From Gonocerus acuteangulatus (taxonomy: Eukaryota > Arthropoda > Insecta > Hemiptera > Coreidae): DNA of 64,000 nt. This document shows positions 33,850-45,971 of this stretch, piece after piece. Numbering within the stretch: position 1 is the stretch's first letter; each line of letters begins with the position of its first letter. The stretch is taken from contig OX328124.1 in the NCBI GenBank assembly GCA_946811695.1, positions 58,366,459 through 58,430,458 on the forward strand, in the 5' to 3' direction. The notes under the pieces are model-generated. The model did no database searches and was not told the DNA's origin. It worked only from the letters and a program-made list of their open reading frames with translations. A program made the translations under genes and the position numbers.

Positions 33850-34262
33850 GGATTCTTGAAATAACTAGAAGGAGTTGCTCTCCAAAATTGTTTAAAACAT
33901 TAACTTATGCTTGCGATGTTTTGAACCTGTTTACGTTCATCATGAGGTATCTTAAATTAAATCATGTTAAAGTCTATTATAATTTTCAAATTTCATATTA
34001 AGGTCCACAAATTTTGAAAGTAAACGTTAAATCCGGGCCGTGCTCAAATTCAGTATGAATTCGATTTTTCCACTCAACAAATTCTTACCCGTATTTAATG
34101 TTTACTATCAACATTTATGGACCTTAATATGAAATTTAAAAGTTATTATAGACCTTAACAAGACTTAATTTAAGATGCCTGATGATGAACATAAATGGGT
34201 TTGAAATGTTCTAAACAATTTTGGGGAGCAACTTCTGCCAGTTACTTCAAGAATCAATACTA
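33850..34262. repeat. Foldback element, about 190-bp arms, diverged
   Basis: The left arm (GATTCTTGAAATAACTAGAA..., GTTGCTCTCCAAAATTGTTT..., GTTCATCATGAGGTATCTTA..., TTTCATATTAAGGTCCA) is mirrored at the right with scattered mismatches. The axis is near 34055. No coding content or clear target duplication. The arms are more diverged than those of the mariner palindromes. Confidence 0.75.
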
Positions 34263-35190
34263 TTATCCACATGCTTACAATACCTTACAAGCAGCTTTAG
34301 TACAAATTATTGTAATTTCCCAAAAATTGATTGTTACTCAAAGGCCCTAATCATGAAGTGAAATAAAACCAAATATACACCAGGCAGAAGGCCAACAAAA
34401 ACAATTAACAAGCTACTTATATTTATTCAATTCTCAGAGAAGCATTGAATAAATTAACTTTGTTAATTATTTTTTATTGATCTTCCGCCTGCTATATATT
34501 TGATTAAAGAAAGTTGGCTCACTATAAATATAGATATGAAGTGAAATAGTGTTTTCTTCACAAGTAATTAAATAGTATTCTACCTTAGGCTATATTATTT
34601 GAAGAAATTACTTTGTATGAGTTGTTTCATTGATTAGTTTGTGCCTTTTGAGTGAGGACAGGAAGTTATTACATTGTTTTGCAAATAAATATATAATTAT
34701 TAAAATAATTTTGGTGTTAAAAGATTTTAAAAATCATACAACCAGTGTCTTGTACCCAGTGCAGAATTATAGTAATTAATGTATTATTTATTTATTCATT
34801 TGAGGAGCTTCGTAACGCAGGCGATTGGCTCCATGAAATGTTTATTTAGTTACGGAGCATCACAACGGCAAGGTGAAATTATGTATTAACATTAATAGAA
34901 ACTGTATTGTTTACAGTGAATTTGTTAACCTAATTATACTATGAATAAAGTTAACTTAATGTATTTATATTACAAATAAATCTGTATAAATTAAGCTTTT
35001 AATAATTTTTATTTATTATTATTATTAGATAAGGACGAACTGACTATATAAATAAATTGATTATTAAAAAACAACCCTAATGCAGCACCGTCGTGTTTTA
35101 TTCCTAAGCAGAGCTATTTATATTGAAAGAAAGAGTAGGGAGAAGATTCTAGACAGATACAAACAAAATATGAGAGATGAACTTGGGAAC
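34263..35190. other. Intergenic DNA, no gene recognised
   Basis: AT-rich; no features defined. Confidence 0.4.
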
Positions 35191-35196
35191 ACTTCT

Positions 35197-35436
35197 TTAA
35201 TACTTACTTACTCCTGGGTTCAACAGGTCTTTGTGACCCTTGGGTTTCCAGACTATGCACTTCCATCCGTCACGGTCCATGGCAGCGTCCCTCCAATTTT
35301 TTATGCCCAGCTTAGCAGCATCCCTTGTTACTTCATCTTTCCAACGGCTTCTTAGCCAACCTCTTCTAGGATTGCCATGGCCAGCATCTTCTTCTGGAGC
35401 GTATCTTCCTTCATTCACACAATGTGTCCCGCCCAT
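35197..35436 (-). pseudogene. LINE ORF2 C-terminal fragment
   Basis: The - strand encodes RRGWLRSRWKDEVTRDAAKL, then GIKNWRDAAMDRDGW and a stop. R.RWKD.V..D..KLGI.NWR..A.DR..W is the very end of RTE/jockey-like ORF2 proteins. It is short, probably 5' truncated, and open for about 80 codons. Confidence 0.8.
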
Positions 35437-36130
35437 TACAGCCTACCTGCTTTTATATAATTAACAATATCATGATTTTTCAGTATGGCGGCGATTTCAG
35501 GGTTTCTGTTTAATAAATGTAACAATTGTATTTTATCAAAGCATGAAAGCCAGAGTATTGTGTAAAATTCTCTCTCACATTTAAAACAAGAACAAAAAAT
35601 GTCTAAAAAGAATATTTGGTATATTTTATTCTGATGAAATCTTGTTTCAACCAGGGACTTCATATGCAGGATTTGCAAACATCAAAAATGGTTTTATCAC
35701 AAAGTAATCTTCATGTTTATTAACCAAAATGACAGCAAAAAGTTGTAGATCTAAATTTTTAGTTCAATCATTTACTTTTTCCCTTTACATTAGGATAAAT
35801 GTGGTTATCAAAAAGTTTAGGTTTTCAGATACAAGTTTTTTTTTTAATTTATAAAAAAAAAAACTTTTAATTCCTCATTTATAGTAATTAAAAAGTTAAA
35901 ACAAAGCTTAAACCGAAATGTTCACATATACTTCTCAAACACATACAATCAACTGTAAAATGAATAGAGTTGGGAATACAAGATTTTAAGAGCGCTTAAA
36001 TGTTTCAATTTTGAGATATCAAAATGAAGTTTGGGGTATATTTCATAAATTTTTACTGAACTAGTTTTTTTTTGGGGGGGGGGTCACTAACAGGAACTAA
36101 ATCTTTGACAAACATCACCCCCACAAGCCA
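35437..36130. other. Intergenic DNA, no gene recognised
   Basis: Homopolymer runs near 35838 and 36066-36081; nothing else. Confidence 0.4.
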
Positions 36131-36132
36131 AA

Positions 36133-37290
36133 TCAATGTTTAGAAGCAATAGCAGTTAATTTACTGCTCTTGGGACAGCCAGAAGCTGCTGTAGGCCTTC
36201 CAATTACCTGTATCGACACATCCTGGTCTGCAGCAAGTCTCCTGGACACACCGGCCATGTGTAAGTCCTCAGCCACCAAGTCCTTCCACTTCCCCTTAGG
36301 TCTCCCTCGTGCTCTGGCTCCATCTTGGGTTCCATAGTATATTATTCTGGTTGCTCTATTATCATCCATCCCGATAACATGTCTCAGCCATTCAAGGCGC
36401 TGAATTCGCACAAAATGCAAAACTTTTAGATCATTGTAGAACACTTTGTTCTATATCAAGCGATACACCCCATTTTTCAAGAAACATCCCCTTATGCGTC
36501 TCAATACCTTTCTCTCGATCTTTCCAGCTAAATTTTTGCATAGGGCCCAAGTTGCATAGGCATATGTCAGCATAGGTTGGATGATAGTTTTGTACAGAAC
36601 CATTTTATTACCACATCTTAAGATCATACAACGGAGGATACTTCTTAGGGCAAAATACACTTTGTGGTTCCTCATTATGGTATTTGTAAAATCCTCCCCT
36701 TCTTCCATCAGTTCATTGACAATGGAGCCAGGATACTTAAAACTGGACATACGTTGGAACGTATCCCCACTAAACAATGATTTGGCTGGTTCAGAGGCTT
36801 TTTCTTAAACATCCCGGAGGTTGAACATTTCTTCAAAATGCTCCTGCCATATACTTTACACATCCTGCTCCAACAAAACTATCTTTCCATTAGAATGCTT
36901 TATCCATGGACAATTACCCATAAAACCTGCTTTTATCATACACCCTCTGCCGAAGAACTTCTTGGCTTCATAGTTCCTCCAGTACTTTTTTAAGGAGAAA
37001 AATTCCTGCTCCAGGATGGACTCGAACAACCATCTCCTGCATGACAAGCCAAGGCGTTAAGACACCACAGGGAGACCCCTGCAGTACTTTACGTAAGTCT
37101 GCCTGTAGTGCATATCTTTTTCTTATGCTTCAACATCTTTAGATGTTTTCCCATATTTTCATTCTTCACTTTAAATGCTTCTTCACACTTTAGGTCGAAC
37201 CAAGCATATTTTAGCATTCTGATTCCATATCTCCTACAATGTTGGTCTGCTGAATCGTATATAATCTGACTCAAATGACTCCATTGTTCA
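36133..37290 (-). pseudogene. LINE ORF2 remnant, RT to C-terminus
   Basis: Read from right to left the frames give a pre-RT segment (YAWFDLKCEEAFKVKNENMG) and a linker (SNGKIVLLEQDV). They continue with the post-palm region (MSSFKYPGSIVNELMEEGED...YKTIIQPMLTYAYATW...KVLRRIRG) and the C-terminal segment (RLEWLRHVIGMDDNRATRII...ARGRPKGKWKDLV). This is the collinear order of an RTE/jockey-like ORF2, but the catalytic RT core is missing and stops and frameshifts separate the pieces. The family differs from the fragment at 35197. Confidence 0.8.
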
Positions 37291-37972
37291 TTAGCTTCCC
37301 TTCCTTCAATTCAAGAAGCAATAGCAGTTGATGAAATTATAAATTTATACCTACGATCTCTACCTCTGACATAGATGAGCATTTTATCAAGTTAATACTG
37401 ATCACTCTGTTTACCAAAACCTAATAATTGTGCATGTATCATGAAGTAAAGCGTAAGAAAGACCTTTTCAATAAGGAAAGGTTACCAGACTAAAAAAAAA
37501 GAAAAATGAAATTAATTCTTTATTGCAAAAAAGCCACAAAATTAGTGACATCTAGAATATTAACAACAAATAACTTCTTACAAAAATGTAAACAGACAAA
37601 AACATATAAAAGAAAAACAAATAAAGTATATGCATGTTTTGTGCAGCTAATGGTTAAGGATGTCTAAAAAAATGGTAGTTTTCAAGATAGACAAGTTATA
37701 TAAACTGAATATCTGCACAAGGAGACATTCCTTCAATGATTTCATAATCATATAAAAACATATTAAATAGCAGATTTGCTTGTCTTAAAATTTATATTTA
37801 TTCTCATTTTATTGATAACCTAAAGAGAAAGAATGCTAACACATTATTTAACGTAAGATTGTAGGCCTTCTAAAAAGATATCTGCAATTAAAGTTAGACT
37901 TAAATTATAAGTAGATATAACTAACCTATTATTGCCGTCTTATTAAATAATAATAAAAGGTATTAAAAACAT
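37291..37972. other. Intergenic DNA, no gene recognised
   Basis: AT-rich, no defined feature. Confidence 0.4.
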
Positions 37973-38447
37973 TAACTGTTTCCAACCTTCCAGAGATTTA
38001 GTGCAAAACAGTAACTGTTTATGACCTCTCAGAGATTTAGTGCAAAACATTAACTGTTTCCAACCTTCCAGAGATTTAGTGCAAAACAGTAACTGTTTAT
38101 GACCTCTCAGAGATTTAGAGCAAAACATGAACTGTTTATGACCTCTCAGAGATTTAGTGCAAACCATTAACTGTTTATGACCTCCCAGAGATTTAGTGCA
38201 AAACAATAACTGTTTACGACTTCCCAGAGATTTAGTGCAAAATATAAACCGTTTATGACCTCCCAGAGATTTAGTGCAAAACATAAACCGTTTATGGCCT
38301 CCCAGAGATTTAGTGCAAAACAATAACTGTTTACGACTTCCCAGAGATTTAGTGCAAAATATAAACCGTTTATGACCTCCCAGAGATTTAGTGCAAAACA
38401 GTAACTGTTTATGACCTCTCAGAGATTTAGTGCAAAACATGAACTGT
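37973..38447. repeat. 39-bp minisatellite, about 12 units
   Basis: Unit GTGCAAAACAGTAACTGTTT, then ATGACCTCTCAGAGATTTA. A two-unit variant pair recurs at about 38200-38280 and 38320-38400, suggesting higher-order duplication. Because 39 is divisible by 3, the - strand stays open for 182 codons (FCTKSLGGHKQLL repeats). There is no signal of a real protein beyond the repeat. Confidence 0.9.
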
Positions 38448-38755
38448 AAGTACAGCAATGCCTTGTAATTATTATCAATTGTCTTAAACATGAAAGAAAA
38501 TTCCTATGACTACAAAACAAAAATTACAAACTCTAATTTAAATTATTCCACCTTTCCAAGCTATAGGGCTTCATAATCACAGTATAGTAAGTTAATTCTT
38601 CTGATGGAGACAAAGCTTCATACTCAAAAATATAATAGGAGCCTCTCATACGGCAATAATTTTGTCTAGTTTTAGGTAAATATGATGCTTTGCTGTCTGT
38701 TGATGATTGGGCTTCATTTTATAGATTAACCTGTCATTCTGTAATATGAAGCTCT

Positions 38756-38830
38756 GTACCCACATTGGCAAAACAACCAAGCGTTAATCGAGAGATTCTG
38801 GGTTCAAATCCCAGCACAGTAAGTTAATTA
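38756..38830 (+). repeat. tRNA-like SINE fragment (family D)
   Basis: GAGATTCTGGGTTCAAATCC then CAG forms a T-arm/B box, followed by AAGTTAATTATTATAA. The same B box and 3' sequence occur inverted at 45420-45490. The tRNA 5' half does not fold convincingly. Confidence 0.5.
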
Positions 38831-40224
38831 TTATAACAAAATAAAACTGTGTAAATCAAATCACTAACGGCATATGCCCGCCCATGTATTATACAGTTGC
38901 TTAATACTTTCAGGACCGATGGCTTCGAAAAAAAATGTCATCAGAGCCCAAGTCTTCCTTTTGTATAATTATTTCGGTAAACATATATATAAAAAAAAAA
39001 GTGAAGAAACTTTTTAAATTATGTACATTTAGTCGATTAACTACAATTTAGTTAAGTGCCAAATACACCATGACAGCAGGCCCGCAGAAGTTCTTTTTTG
39101 GCGGATTCAGTATCATGTGATACCAGACCCGTAAAGCTAACCAGGAGTAACGTAATAAGGTACCAAACCAAATGCGAAGGGTATAGGACAAGGGCCAGAG
39201 TAGTGGGGATAGAAAGAAAGGCAAGCTATCTGCTAACGCACAGGCCACGATGCTTTGGGCCCCGCAAAACACATCTCTTGGACACATATGCCACAACGCT
39301 GGGCCCAAACATATTTACACCAGTAAATTCTTTCACCATAAAATCAGTAAATGGATTAATGAGAACCAGATTCAGCTTATTGTAAAAGATTCACAGATTT
39401 TACATTCTTAGATTTGCTTAAAGTAAAAAATTTATTCTTCCCTTTCCTAGTTTTATGCAGAGCATACATAAATCTTTAACAATTATTAAACTCATAAATC
39501 TTTAACAATTATTAAACTCATTCCCAAATCTCTAGGACTTGAAAAATTTTTAATGAGAATTACTCCATGTGTAAAAAATGTCTCATCTGATTATGGACTA
39601 TTATTTTACTGCATCAGGACTATCAGGTGAGATTATTGTCATCCTTCTAAAAATCCTTAAGTTCATGAAGTTTAAAAAATTCAGCCGACATATAATAAAA
39701 TTATAAACCAGTTTTCAATTTTGTTACTCTCACTCCCTCAAAATCAAGCATACAAAAAAATCAATTGCTGAGATCACATTCATTTATCCAACAACAAAAT
39801 CTTGTTATTCCAAAGGTAAGTCAAACTTTATTACTTGCAATGAAAAGTCAGCTTAAACAAAAAGTAAGAATTTGTCTGAAATATGTTTCTAATCAAAAAT
39901 TGAAAACCAGTTTTAATGGGAGTGAAAATCATTTCTAATCCTTGAAAATTAGAATACCTTGAAAATTGCTTTTAAAGTAAAAGGAAGAAGTGAAAGACTG
40001 TATCGGATAACACATTGATCTCATTCAAAGGCAGCGTAATAACCCATGGTCCTAAAACAAATACCAGAGCAAAATAACTGTACAATTTCTTTAATTTATA
40101 TAATTTTTTGCCTAATTCATTATTGTCTTTATATTGATTTTTGTTTGCCGCTTGTAGGCACTATTTATGAGTTTTCATCTGCATTGCAGGGTAAGATTTT
40201 CTATGTCAGATCTCCATCATTTAT
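38831..40224. other. Intergenic DNA; 26-bp tandem duplication at 39470-39522
   Basis: CATAAATCTTTAACAATTAT then TAAACT occurs twice in tandem. 39085-39330 is less AT-rich and open on both strands but shows no recognisable domain. Confidence 0.4.
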
Positions 40225-40434
40225 TATTATTTAAATTTTAACATCCATTATTATAAACTATGAATTTTGGGACGGGTTATCTATAGGTTTCCACCCCTTT
40301 CTAACAAGGATAGGGCTCATGCCTTTTCTTTTTTCTAAAGAAAAGCCACCACCCCATAGTGGGGATTGAACCCATGACCTTTGGCACGGAGTGTTAAGTG
40401 CTTACGCCTTAACACTCATGGCCATCGGGCCTCC
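40225..40434 (-). mobile_element. tRNA-derived SINE (family B) with 12-bp target duplication
   Basis: The - strand begins with a tRNA-like head: GGCCCGATGGCCATGAGTGT, then an extended arm, then the B box GGGTTCAATCCCC. The body ends near AAATAATAA. TCCATCATTTAT is repeated at 40213-40224 and 40435-40446. The long stretch between the A box and B box suggests a class II (Ser/Leu-type) tRNA origin. Relatives: 144-344 and part of 11860-11950. Confidence 0.85.
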
Positions 40435-40446
40435 TCCATCATTTAT

Positions 40447-42529
40447 GCAGGATATAATTTTGTGCAATGGTTTGAATGAAAAAAAAATTATCTCTAGGCT
40501 TAGTAAAAATAACTTTCTTAACAGGCAATAGGTACAATTTGACTTATAATGACAATCCTATTTTATAACAAAAAAAAACAAGAAAAAATCTTAGTTAATA
40601 ATAATGGACGTTAAAATTTAAACAAATAAAAAAATAAGAAAATATGTAATTACACCTAAAAATAATATGATTAAATTTATTATCTTATGGTTAGAGAGTA
40701 AAAATTGTAAAACACATTGAATCATGTTTCATGAAAATTCCTCAGTAGAAAGGACTTTTTAATACAAAACTCAGTTTTATTCTGTTGTGTAATCAATTCT
40801 TTGGTGGAGTAATTGGTTAAACTTAGAACTCTGATTACAAATGGACTTGTGTAGTAAGCCTTGAAAAATAAGTCATTGAATGATGTATGAATAATGTCTG
40901 TTAAATATGATAAAAGTATATATTAGATAAGAGATCTAATGATTACTTATTCTCTACAGATGGAAATAGGCCTATAGTAGTATTCCAATTTATATAAACT
41001 AAACTTCAAATTCTTGATGGAGAGGGAAAGAAGCTTTATTAAGAGTGAATATTTCATAACCGAAGATTGACCATGAAAATTGATTAATGATCGATCATAC
41101 TGTAGAGTGGAATAATACCCCAATCTTAAATAGAAGCGTACATATAAACAAGAGTAAATTGGATGAGACACAACTATGAGGAAGTAATAAGTAATAGCCG
41201 GAAGACACTGAAATCCAGATTATTCCGGCACGTTTAGGAGTTAACAATTTCTAGAAGAATCTTCGAACCAAAAAGGTGAATAACATGCTAGTGGGTCTCC
41301 TCAAGGTAGGGTGGATAGTGTGTCTGTTTCCAACATAAGAAGATGCTCGTTAGAGCCACACATGTAGTACGTTGATTTTTGTTTTATCTATAGGCTAACT
41401 GAAACGATTCCCTGCTCTGCCATGGAAGTTTAGGCATATATCCTGCGCACAAATGGCCTAGGCGCAGATGAACTGTAAAGAAAACAATCATAATCATTTC
41501 ATCAAAATAACAGAATAATAACCTTGTAGTTACTCGATCGAATAAATTATATCCTGTAAGAAAAATATGAAATTTCAAGGAATTGCAGTTCTTTTTGAAG
41601 TTCACTTCCTTATTAGCAATGTGAGTAGTAAGAATTTGGCATGACAAGACCATTTAATAATTAACCTCAGATTTTTGTTTAAAAAACACAGAAATCAGTA
41701 AGTACACAAAGTAGTTTATTAAAACTTATTAATCATAAATTTTAGCATCATCTAACTGCTTGACTAAGCACATCCTGGGAGGTAAGTTCAATTCTAATTT
41801 ACTTGTATACTATAAATTAGACAACCTGGAAATGAGACTCTTCAATACGTTTTTGAATTATTTTCTGGTCATGAATGGTTACCTATCGAAAGACAAAAGT
41901 TATATTCTGTAGCAGTATTATCACAGACAGCAATGGTAATTAATAAAACATGAAAATGCAGCATATTCCATCTACTTTGTTTTCATAAAAAATTCTATTT
42001 GGGAACTAAATAGTAACATTGTTCCATACTAATCCTAATAGTGTGTTTGAACGGAAACAAAAACAAAAAAATTAAATATATAAAAATATAATATGCTTAA
42101 AATAACAACAATGATAAGATTTTTAAAAAAATAACACTTAAGTCTTATTTCTGATATTAATTCGAAACTACAGGCAAGTTAAGGAGCCAAGTATAATATA
42201 AAAATTTCTTTACATAGATATTCTTCAGATTATGTACATTCATTTTAAGCATTGCTAATAAATATTAAAAACTAGTAGAAATAATTTTTCTAACCACAGA
42301 CTATTTGTACTTAAGTAAAAAGAGAAAATGTTGTTAAAACATTGAAACCTTTAAATATAATCAATTGTTTGGCTCCACCAATTGTATATACATATGTAGT
42401 CTATTATTACTTTGGCATAAAATCCGAACAGTAACAGAGAAATTTAATGTATAAGACTTAGTTATTGAGAGTTAACTGTAGAAAGTCAGGTCCCTTTGTA
42501 CTAGATATATGTACACTGCTTTACCAAGA
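40447..42529. other. Intergenic DNA 3' of the Josephin gene
   Basis: AT-rich; the part nearest 42529 probably includes the 3' UTR of the - strand Josephin gene. No other gene recognised. Confidence 0.4.
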
Positions 42530-42667
42530 CTATCTAGAAATAGCTCGCAAATCGTAGTCTTCTTTTTCCCATAAATGCTTCTCCTCAACTTCCTGGTTTA
42601 CAACAATGAACAGTTCTTTATCTCGGCTGTCCAGCTGCTCTTTCAGGTAAGCCATCAAGTCGTTTTC
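42530..42667 (-). CDS. Josephin-domain deubiquitinase, exon 4 (C-terminus)
   Basis: On the - strand the acceptor TAG at 42668-42670 opens GAAAACGAC. The exon encodes ENDLMAYLKEQLDSRDKELF, then IVVNQEVEEKHLW and ends RAISR, stop (TAG 42532-42530). The pattern x-LFIVVNQEVEEKxxW matches the last strand and helix of JOSD1/JOSD2 proteins (VVxxEVExxxxW). It joins exon 3 in phase 0 across a 3.05-kb intron that holds a foldback transposon. Confidence 0.9.
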   Translation of the reverse strand, partial: ENDLMAYLKEQLDSRDKELFIVVNQEVEEKHLWEKEDYDLRAISR

Positions 42668-43104
42668 CTACACAAAAAATTAATCAAAATTCTCTTAAAT
42701 GAATGGATAGATCATACAAAGTTTTAAAAGAGTTATGATTTTTTTCTTCGATTAAGGGAAATATAGAAATCTTGGCCCTCTTCAGCTAAAAACTAAGATA
42801 AATATAAATTAGAATAATAAAAAAAAAGTATTTAGAAGTCATAAGGACTCAAACAAAACTTAAAATACAGGGAAAGATGGGGAAGTAAATCTAGGAATTA
42901 CAAACATTCGCTAACAAAAATTTAGCGTTCTTATATCTGGGGTCATTTGTAAAGCTTGGAATAAAAACAATTAATAGATATTTTGTGATAAGTTTAAACA
43001 CCTACTCCAATGTGATCTCAAAAGATTTGCAAGCTGTTGTGAGATATTGACGAAACATAAAATCTCAAAACGGCTCAGGTATGTACATACTGTAAAACAT
43101 TTTT

Positions 43105-43185
43105 TAGCACATTTCTCTCTCCCTATGTAGCGAGGAAACCATTTATGCCATTGACATTATAATGCGATCCGGTAGTGCTGATGAA
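43105..43185 (+). repeat. Dispersed repeat family R
   Basis: TTCTCTCTCCCTATGTAGCG then AGGAAACCATTTATGCCATT and ATGCGATCCGGTAGTGCTG follow the family order. Confidence 0.5.
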
Positions 43186-44134
43186 TATTTTTAAAAAATA
43201 CCAGTGGTTCATAATTATGTATATATTTGTCAATTTGTGGCCTCAAAAATGGCTGTTAACCAGCGGAATCCAGTTAGTGGAACTTGGTATTTTGGGTGAA
43301 AGTTGTGAGAAAAAATGTAAGTGCCTACGTTTTTGCGTTAATAGGCTGGTAGGTACACTTTCTATAGGTTTCTCGTGTAGGATAGCAAATGAAACCACTT
43401 TTAAAGTGATATTTGTGACCGTTTTCGAGAAAAGTGGATAGAACTAGTTCTCCTAACTAATTTTCAGTTTGAGTATTGTGAAACGACTGATTCAGTTGGA
43501 AATAGTTCCAGGTGTTTGATATTCTTCCTAACTAAGGTATTCAAATTTTGGCACGTTTGGAGTTACGGAAGTATAAGAGAATAATATTTTATAAACAGAG
43601 TTTGGAGATTTTCATATTTTTTCTTAAATATCTCGAAGACAGTTGAGAAATCTTGGAAGGTAACCAATCAAAACTTACTAAATTCTCTACAAAATGGTTC
43701 TGAAGTAATTATTGATGGGATGATCTGAGTAGCACCGGACTACCTACATATTTTGTAATGGACTCGCATGTAGAGAAAACATTTTATGTTTCTGCGAGTC
43801 TTATTTTTTCTTCTTGATAAAACTTCCTACATTATAAAATTCTAAATACCTACAATGGTGTTTGATGTAAAATCATTATAATTTGGCAAGGATTTATATT
43901 TATTCTACACAAACAAAATTTTTTGTATTTATAAAATTTCTTAACATTACGTTTCTAATATATTAGAGTGAACAACTTCATTATTCTGCTCACATCTGCA
44001 TTTTCTAGGCTCACAAACGAAAATTTACAAACATTTAATTTTTCGAAATGAAATAAGACTGAATATGATCTATATTACTTTTGTATTTATGGCTCTAAGG
44101 ATATAATTTAAAGATATAACATTTTCATTGTTGG

Positions 44135-44175
44135 TGCTAATGGCCTTGATGTCGATGCGCATAAAAAAAAAAATA
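44135..44175 (+). repeat. Truncated retroposon tail with poly(A)
   Basis: TTGGTGCTAATGGCCTTGAT then GTCGATGCGC and an A-run; third copy of the tail family seen at 14404-14452 (-) and 32350-32402. Confidence 0.6.
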
Positions 44176-44210
44176 TATAAATAAATAAAAATCATAGTTA
44201 TATTTCTATC

Positions 44211-45370
44211 CAGGGTGTCCCGATTTTAAGTGGCAAAACTTTAGGAGTGTGTAGGGATCAAAAAACTAAGACAAAAAGTCCTTTAGAGATTTGCTCGTTT
44301 TTGTCCCGTTTTGGAGAAAATCGCAAAACAAGAAACAAAACCAGTTTTCATTTTTGTTCATTTTTATTTAAATTTTCAATGGAAAAAAATTGTCATTGCG
44401 AATTGTTTCAATAACTAAAATTAAATTGATGCTGAGCTAGTTTTCGCATACAGTTTTTTTTTTTGGAACGGTAATGCTTTCGAAGCGGTGCGAAAGTACT
44501 CGCTTATTTTCAAAAAGAAGGGTGCTTAATCGACGAGTCTTTTTGTTAACTTTTAATAGACTATGAGAGACTGAGTAATTTTATTTATTTAGATTTTTTA
44601 TTTATTTTTATGTTACCATCTATTTAGTCTAGTTATTAAATGTTGCCGTCTTGCAGAAATGTAATTAATACATCTAGCACTGACTTGATAAATTGCAGCT
44701 AAACACTGTTCTGATGATATTTGGTGCACTTCATCTATGATTCGCTCTCTTGAGTTGATTGAGGCCGAATAAACTTCCTTCTTCAAGGTTCCCCATACGA
44801 AGAAACCAATTACTAAAATTCAATATCTTTGCATAATTTTGAAGTAATAAATTCTGCAATATTTGAAGATGGCGATTATCACCTTTCAAAGTTCGTCATA
44901 TTGCCTGCTTAGATATTCCTAACGCAGGTGTTGGACTCAATTTCTTCACCAGCAATCTGCTCTTAACGCTGCCTGGAATTGGTTGCCTTCATTATGAAGT
45001 AAGAATGACCCAGTCTCTCGTAGTCTATTAAAAGTTAACAAAATGAATCGTTGATTAAGCACTCTTCTATTTGTGAATCGGCACGCATACTCTCGCACCA
45101 CTTATAAAGAATTACCGTTGCAGAAACAGTACACGAAAACTATTTCAGCATCAAGAGATTCAATTATAGTAATTGGTTTCTTGAAATAATTCGCAATTAC
45201 AATTTTTTTCCTTTAAAAATTTAAATGAATAAGTACAAAAATGAAAACTTGTTTTGTTTCTTGTTTCGCGATTTTCTGCAAAACGAGCAAATCTCTAAAG
45301 GACTTTTTGTCTTAGTTTTTTGGTCCTCTACACGCTCCTGAAGTTTTGCCATTTAAAATTGGGACACCCT
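44211..45370. mobile_element. Foldback mariner-like element, about 365-bp arms
   Basis: CAGGGTGTCCCGATTTTAAG at the left mirrors TAAAATTGGGACACCCT at the right. The arms extend to about 44575 and 45010 with indels and about 10 percent mismatch by eye. The centre, on -, encodes a transposase C-terminus (FFVWGTLKKEVYSASINSRE then ARCINYISARRQHLI). The residue where the third catalytic Asp (DFF.WG) should be is Gly. Older than the palindromes at 28 and 30 kb. Confidence 0.8.
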
Positions 45371-45419
45371 TTATATTCCATTTGCATTTTATATAAAAAC
45401 AGTGTTAATAATTTTAAAT

Positions 45420-45595
45420 TTACTATTCATTTTTTAGAATAATTAACTCGCCAGACTGGGATTTGAGCCCAGAATCTCACGTTTTAGTTGTCAATGATGC
45501 TACCAGGCTGTGTTCTGAGGGTTGGTAGCATAACCGGAGTGTAGAACAGGAAATTCTGGGTTCTTAGGCATGGCGAGTTAATTTTTCGAAAGAAA
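45420..45595. repeat. Inverted pair of tRNA-SINE fragments (family D)
   Basis: ATTAACTCGCCA near 45446 and TGGCGAGTTAAT near 45572 are inverted copies. Each is followed inward by a CCAGAATCTC / GAAATTCTGG-type B-box region. The - strand of the left half reads GAGATTCTGGGCTCAAATCC then CAG, as at 38756-38830. Confidence 0.55.
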
Positions 45596-45714
45596 AAAAA
45601 ACAACATTTTAGGCACTAAACATGTATTGCATTCTGTGTATATTATAGGAGCTTAATAAATGATAATATTTATTAATAAAATAATCCTTAATTAATAATT
45701 TATTCTATAATCAC

Positions 45715-45895
45715 CTGTCCAATAACTTGAGGTTGATCTAGTTTTGAATCGAGATTATAATAAATTCCTGCAATTTGTCTAATGGCAATCCAATGACGTT
45801 TCTTAAGAGGCAGTAAAACAAATCCAAATCTGTAGTCACTTGGAACATTCAGAATAAATCCATGTATAAAGCACAGCTGTAAACACTCAGGAGGC
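45715..45895 (-). CDS. Josephin-domain deubiquitinase, exon 3 (catalytic His/Asn exon)
   Basis: 181 bp. Its acceptor CTCTCTAG supplies the third base of the Lys codon started in exon 2, and it ends CAG|GTGATT. It encodes PPECLQLCFIHGFILNVPSD, then PLKKRHWIAIRQI, YYNLDSKLDQP and VIGQ. RHWIAIR holds the catalytic His, and YYNLDSKL holds the Asn/Asp partner of the Josephin cysteine protease triad. Josephin enzymes cleave ubiquitin chains, and small JOSD proteins act at membranes and the cytoskeleton in animals. Confidence 0.93.
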
Positions 45896-45971
45896 CTAGA
45901 GAGAATCAGAACATGGTTATAAACATACAAAATAATATATGAGATTATTAGCCTGATGGAGAATCACTTAC

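Larger units (their letters stand above)
42668..45714 (-). other. Josephin gene intron 3
   Basis: 3.05-kb intron with GT/AG ends containing a family R repeat, a truncated retroposon tail, a foldback mariner-like element and an inverted tRNA-SINE pair. Confidence 0.8.

Noticed and set aside
37973..38447. Possible CRISPR array or repeat protein
   Set aside because: Units are contiguous 39-bp tandem copies with no unique spacers, and the context is an animal genome; the open frame follows from the period being divisible by three.
39098..39385. 95-codon open frame, less AT-rich
   Set aside because: Open on both strands, no domain recognised, no start or splice context.
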